From assembly GCA_023398955.1 (NCBI GenBank), contig JAEWRL010000106.1:1-7870 (forward strand): a DNA stretch of 7,870 nucleotides, given 5' to 3'. The notes under the pieces are model-generated. The model saw only the letters and a program-made list of their open reading frames with translations. It searched no databases and was not told the origin of the DNA. The DNA comes from Pseudomonadota bacterium (GTDB lineage: Bacteria > Myxococcota_A > Polyangia > Polyangiales > Polyangiaceae). The translations under genes and the position numbers were made by a program. Shown in pieces: positions 6,401-7,870 of this stretch (position 1 is its first letter; each line of letters starts with the position of its first letter).

Positions 6401-7870
6401 TGAGCGCTGACCGTCTCGATGCCTCGAGGGTCCGTAACTTTCAGAACCTTCCCCTCGATATCGAGCTCACTCCGCGTCTCGTAGAGGTCGTGGGCCGACG
6501 CGGTACCGTTGTCGGCTTGGACGAGGAAGGCTCTGCCCAGCGTGTCGAGGTGCGTGACGCTGGGCGTGCCGGCGTGCGCAGCCGCCAGGGCCGCTGCGCG
6601 CACCTCGTCGGCGCTGGTGCCGGGCGCTTGGCGCTCTGCGTACCAATCACTCTCCAGCACCGTATCGTTGGGATCCCAATTCTCCTGCCTCCAAGGGTCA
6701 AACACCACGCGCGACAGGGTCCCATTGGGAAGGTCTGTGCGAATGACCCTGCCGAGGGGGTCGTAGTGGAGGATGGGTGTGACGCCCCATTCAACGAGAT
6801 CGAGCTCGTCCTCGAAGTCGGAGGTGCTGGAGAAGAAGGGCTCGAACTGCTTGACGGGATTGCCCTTGTTGTTGAAGACGGTGCGTCCGGTGCCGACCCA
6901 GCGGTTTTCGGTGTGCTGGAGCAGGGGACCGTCGGGGCCCATCTGCAGGACTCCATCGGTCCAGTAGGGGGCGTCACCGGGCTCGGCCTGGACCTTCTGC
7001 ATGATGACGCGACCGAAGCCATCGGAGTAGGTGAAGCTCTCCTGGATGGGGGAATCGGGGTCGTCCGCGTAGTGCCGCTCGCGGGAGCGGGTGTGGACGA
7101 AGGCGGGGAGGCCCTGCTCCTGCCAGCGGCGCAGGGAGTACTCGAGGCTCGTCGTGGGGTGCTCGGGCGTGTCGCCTTCGCCAGCTCCTTCCTTTCCCAT
7201 GACGGCGGTCCAGACGACCATCCCCAAGGCATCGAAGCCGACGCGCGTGCGATTGAGATTGATGTCCGTCAGCTCTTCCGGGCCGAGGACGCGGTAGTCG
7301 TTTTGGGCGTAGACGGCGTTTCCGAGGGGGTCCCGGGTGCGGGTGACGAGGAGGCTAAAGGGGTCGTAAGTGACGAAGTAGCGCTGTCCGAAGGGGTCGA
7401 CGGCCTCGACGGGGAGGAAGAAGGCGTTTTCGTCGAAGCGAGCGTAGCCGCTGCGTGTCCAGAAGTGGCCGCTGTCTTGGTGGTAGTGGCCTTCGGCGGA
7501 GAGGATTCCGGTCAGCTCCGCTTGAGTGAGGGGGATGTCGAGGCCGCCGCTCGAGGCGGGGCCGCTCACCTGAGAGACCACCTCGGAGACGAGGCCCGGG
7601 GTGAAGGCGAGCTGGTAGCTCTCGTAGGGGAGGGCGAGGGACTGGAGGGCGCCGAGCGTGAGGGGCCCGCTTTGTCCGTCGTCCCAGAAGAGCTGGTAGC
7701 TGCTCTCGACGAGGCGGCGCTCGAGCCCTGCCAGGGTCGGCGTGGCCTCGTAGGGGAGGTCGGCAGCGGGGTTTTGGACGACAGGGTAGAAGGCCTGGAG
7801 CTCGGAGCGGAGGGCTTCGATGGTGAGCAGGCCTTCAGCCGGCAGCGCGAGCCCGGTGAGCTCGTAGGTG
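3487..7870 (-). CDS. Rhs/Tc-toxin-like polymorphic toxin (TcB/TcC-type shell, Rhs core, C-terminal toxin), 5' end outside the window
   Basis: The frame is open to the window edge, so 1460 residues are visible and the true start lies beyond 7870; the GTG at 7581 is internal. Residues 1-500 or so (LPYESYQLAFTPGL, DPFGQRYFVTYDPF, RWVGTGRTVFNNKGNP, WGVTPILHYDPLGRVIRTDL) resemble the middle of TcB / SpvB-TcdB-type proteins. YD/Rhs repeats follow (YDAAGN, YDRAGN, YDAHGS), building the hollow beta-shell that encloses the toxin. The Rhs-associated core spans about 1042-1106: YTGKERDEETGLYYQGARYY, then PDPLG and a final DPSGL, after which self-cleavage is expected. The tail of about 354 residues holds a Pro/Glu-rich stretch, a hydrophobic Gly/Ala segment (about 1220-1260), a Gly/Pro-rich linker and a toxin domain (about 1344-1460). 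The export route is not visible. The immunity gene overlaps the stop by four bases. The Rhs assignment is very sure, the Tc subtype fairly sure. Confidence 0.93.
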   Translation of the reverse strand, partial: TYELTGLALPAEGLLTIEALRSELQAFYPVVQNPAADLPYEATPTLAGLERRLVESSYQLFWDDGQSGPLTLGALQSLALPYESYQLAFTPGLVSEVVSQVSGPASSGGLDIPLTQAELTGILSAEGHYHQDSGHFWTRSGYARFDENAFFLPVEAVDPFGQRYFVTYDPFSLLVTRTRDPLGNAVYAQNDYRVLGPEELTDINLNRTRVGFDALGMVVWTAVMGKEGAGEGDTPEHPTTSLEYSLRRWQEQGLPAFVHTRSRERHYADDPDSPIQESFTYSDGFGRVIMQKVQAEPGDAPYWTDGVLQMGPDGPLLQHTENRWVGTGRTVFNNKGNPVKQFEPFFSSTSDFEDELDLVEWGVTPILHYDPLGRVIRTDLPNGTLSRVVFDPWRQENWDPNDTVLESDWYAERQAPGTSADEVRAAALAAAHAGTPSVTHLDTLGRAFLVQADNGTASAHDLYETRSELDIEGKVLKVTDPRGIETVSAQAFDVLGRRFMVASPDAGRRIVLADVAGKPIRSWDNRRQTFRSRYDQLQRPTHGYMRQGTDPERLTTRTVYGEGHPLAVQNNLRGQPYLVCDSVGVTRSTDFDFKANLLTGTRHLAVDYHETPDWLVTDGLTDITEIEAAVAPLTEAEEFSQRFAFDALNRVTTQTAPDGSIRRTEFNAARLPEAQHISVHGGLEQTVVVSTEYNAKGQRTAVDFANGTRTAFSYDPFTFRTTRILTTRTSDGIRLQDLHYTYDAAGNIVAIRDSGDSDAYFLGTPPASGDGLYEYDALYRLVLAEGREHPGQQGQQPTHQDFPRGDLPHPNDLQALVRYQERFTYDRAGNLERLQHLPAPGNTGTGWTRRYSYALDSNRLLATSLPGDSDGAFSVNYGYDAHGSITSMPHLPSITRDHADRIQQVDLLGGGQVFFTYDSGGKRVRKVWEHSGLVEERVYLGGFEIYRRRTGSISGPIEIERETLHLLDHQHRLAMVETKTVDTTGSGDVGTSRWRFQLNNHLGTATVELTRDGEVISYEEYHPYGTTAFHTARGTIEVSAKRYRYTGKERDEETGLYYQGARYYAPWLGRWIAPDPLGLAKPGRADLNLYAYVRGDPIGKSDPSGLQENAPPPAAFYPVPAEFGGVHVTREGNTHRVSQIFSDGATDLAVDVIVFDDDHIVSAKQDPPPTPKPEPPKREEVPQPAEEPSGGGSGDASIEPGPVGPQAATAEQALAAGAKGFVEGAAIGLGLIALGAISGPAALAVGGVLLGLAVYDLATGGAERLAESAERLASGEGTAEDYELAGGIAGGLATGRIKGPKRIPGGGKKPPTGTRGGGPSGGGPARGGGPGGSSSAAGTALARVPDFANNAAAARHFAKHAKGVVVGPKGKLSAKPGGPDVPEFGTLQEYVQAARRFHSGPPSPGVLEGVRAGGDIVRFDPNTGLFGVRTATGTIKTFFRPDGSPAARLQYFYEQFKTKP
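3490..3842 (-). other. C-terminal toxin domain of the Rhs protein, candidate BECR-fold RNase
   Basis: The last 117 or so residues begin at VPDFANNAAAARHFAKHAKG. They continue through VPEFGTLQEYVQAARRF, GDIVRFDPNTGLFGV and TGTIKTFFRPDGS, and end in LQYFYEQFKTKP. The order H-x-x-KH, EY-x-x-A, V-x-[FY]-x-x-x-[TN]-x-x-FGV, G-x-I-[KR]-T-[FY]-F-[KR]-P recurs at the ends of many CdiA, Rhs and phage-linked toxins. From memory it belongs with Barnase-EndoU-ColicinE5/D-RelE-type metal-independent RNases. The first His pair and the KT..R segment would be the active-site candidates. Fold and activity are inferred, not shown. Sampled sequence is near 52% G+C, against about 77% in the preceding linker. Confidence 0.6.
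4552..4746 (-). other. Rhs-associated core and predicted autoproteolytic site within the toxin gene
   Basis: This segment of the large gene encodes the conserved Rhs core, from RYRYTGKERDEE to NLYAYVRGDPIGKSDPSGL. In TccC and Rhs proteins the core closes the shell, and conserved aspartates near its end cut the chain after the DPxGL motif so the toxin stays free inside. Here the DPIG and DPSGL aspartates are both present, so cleavage is predicted after the Leu codon at 4552-4554, releasing a tail of 354 residues. Confidence 0.8.

Noticed and set aside
6441..7232. 263-codon minus-strand open frame in another phase of the Rhs gene
   Set aside because: Ser/Pro/Arg-rich out-of-frame reading of the Rhs gene, whose own frame is continuous and conserved here.

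Overview
The window is high-GC bacterial DNA. Sampled lines of the large reverse-strand gene run near 75% G+C. The makeup (a Tc/Rhs-type toxin gene, a decayed integrase-core transposase, Rpn-family nuclease debris, a heptad-encoding 21-bp repeat array) resembles what I recall from myxobacteria and related large-genome Gram-negatives. That taxonomic guess rests on memory of similar proteins and codon use, not on a search.

Layout. Positions 1-254 hold no gene I can support. 255-787 is a shredded Rpn-family (PD-(D/E)XK) nuclease gene: its C-terminal half lies on the minus strand (255 to about 685), and pieces of its N-terminal and middle parts abut it on the plus strand (687-787). 839-1174 is a small DUF559 endonuclease-like gene on the plus strand. 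1175-1971 has no convincing gene but carries a 21-bp tandem repeat array (1541-1645) ending in a 10-bp perfect inverted repeat. 1972-3050 is a DDE transposase that reads end to end only after correcting three frame changes and one nonsense codon. 3051-3100 is a short gap between convergent units. 3101-3490 (minus) is a predicted immunity gene overlapping by four bases (ATGA) the end of a very large Rhs/Tc-toxin-like gene, 3487 to beyond 7870 (minus, 5' end outside the window).

Functional reading. The right half is one two-gene toxin-immunity unit. A TcB/TcC-like Rhs shell is followed by the conserved Rhs core and its predicted self-cleavage site, a proline-rich and hydrophobic linker, and a C-terminal toxin domain of about 117 residues, with its immunity gene translationally coupled downstream. 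The immunity gene and toxin tip are clearly lower in G+C than the shell, as expected for an exchangeable cassette. The left half is a graveyard of mobile or nuclease genes (Rpn, DUF559, transposase, repeats) directly beyond the cassette's 3' end, the side where polymorphic toxin loci usually gain and lose modules.

The most distinctive observations are the inverted and internally deleted Rpn pseudogene, the Tc-like scaffold paired with an immunity gene, and the palindromic 21-bp array.
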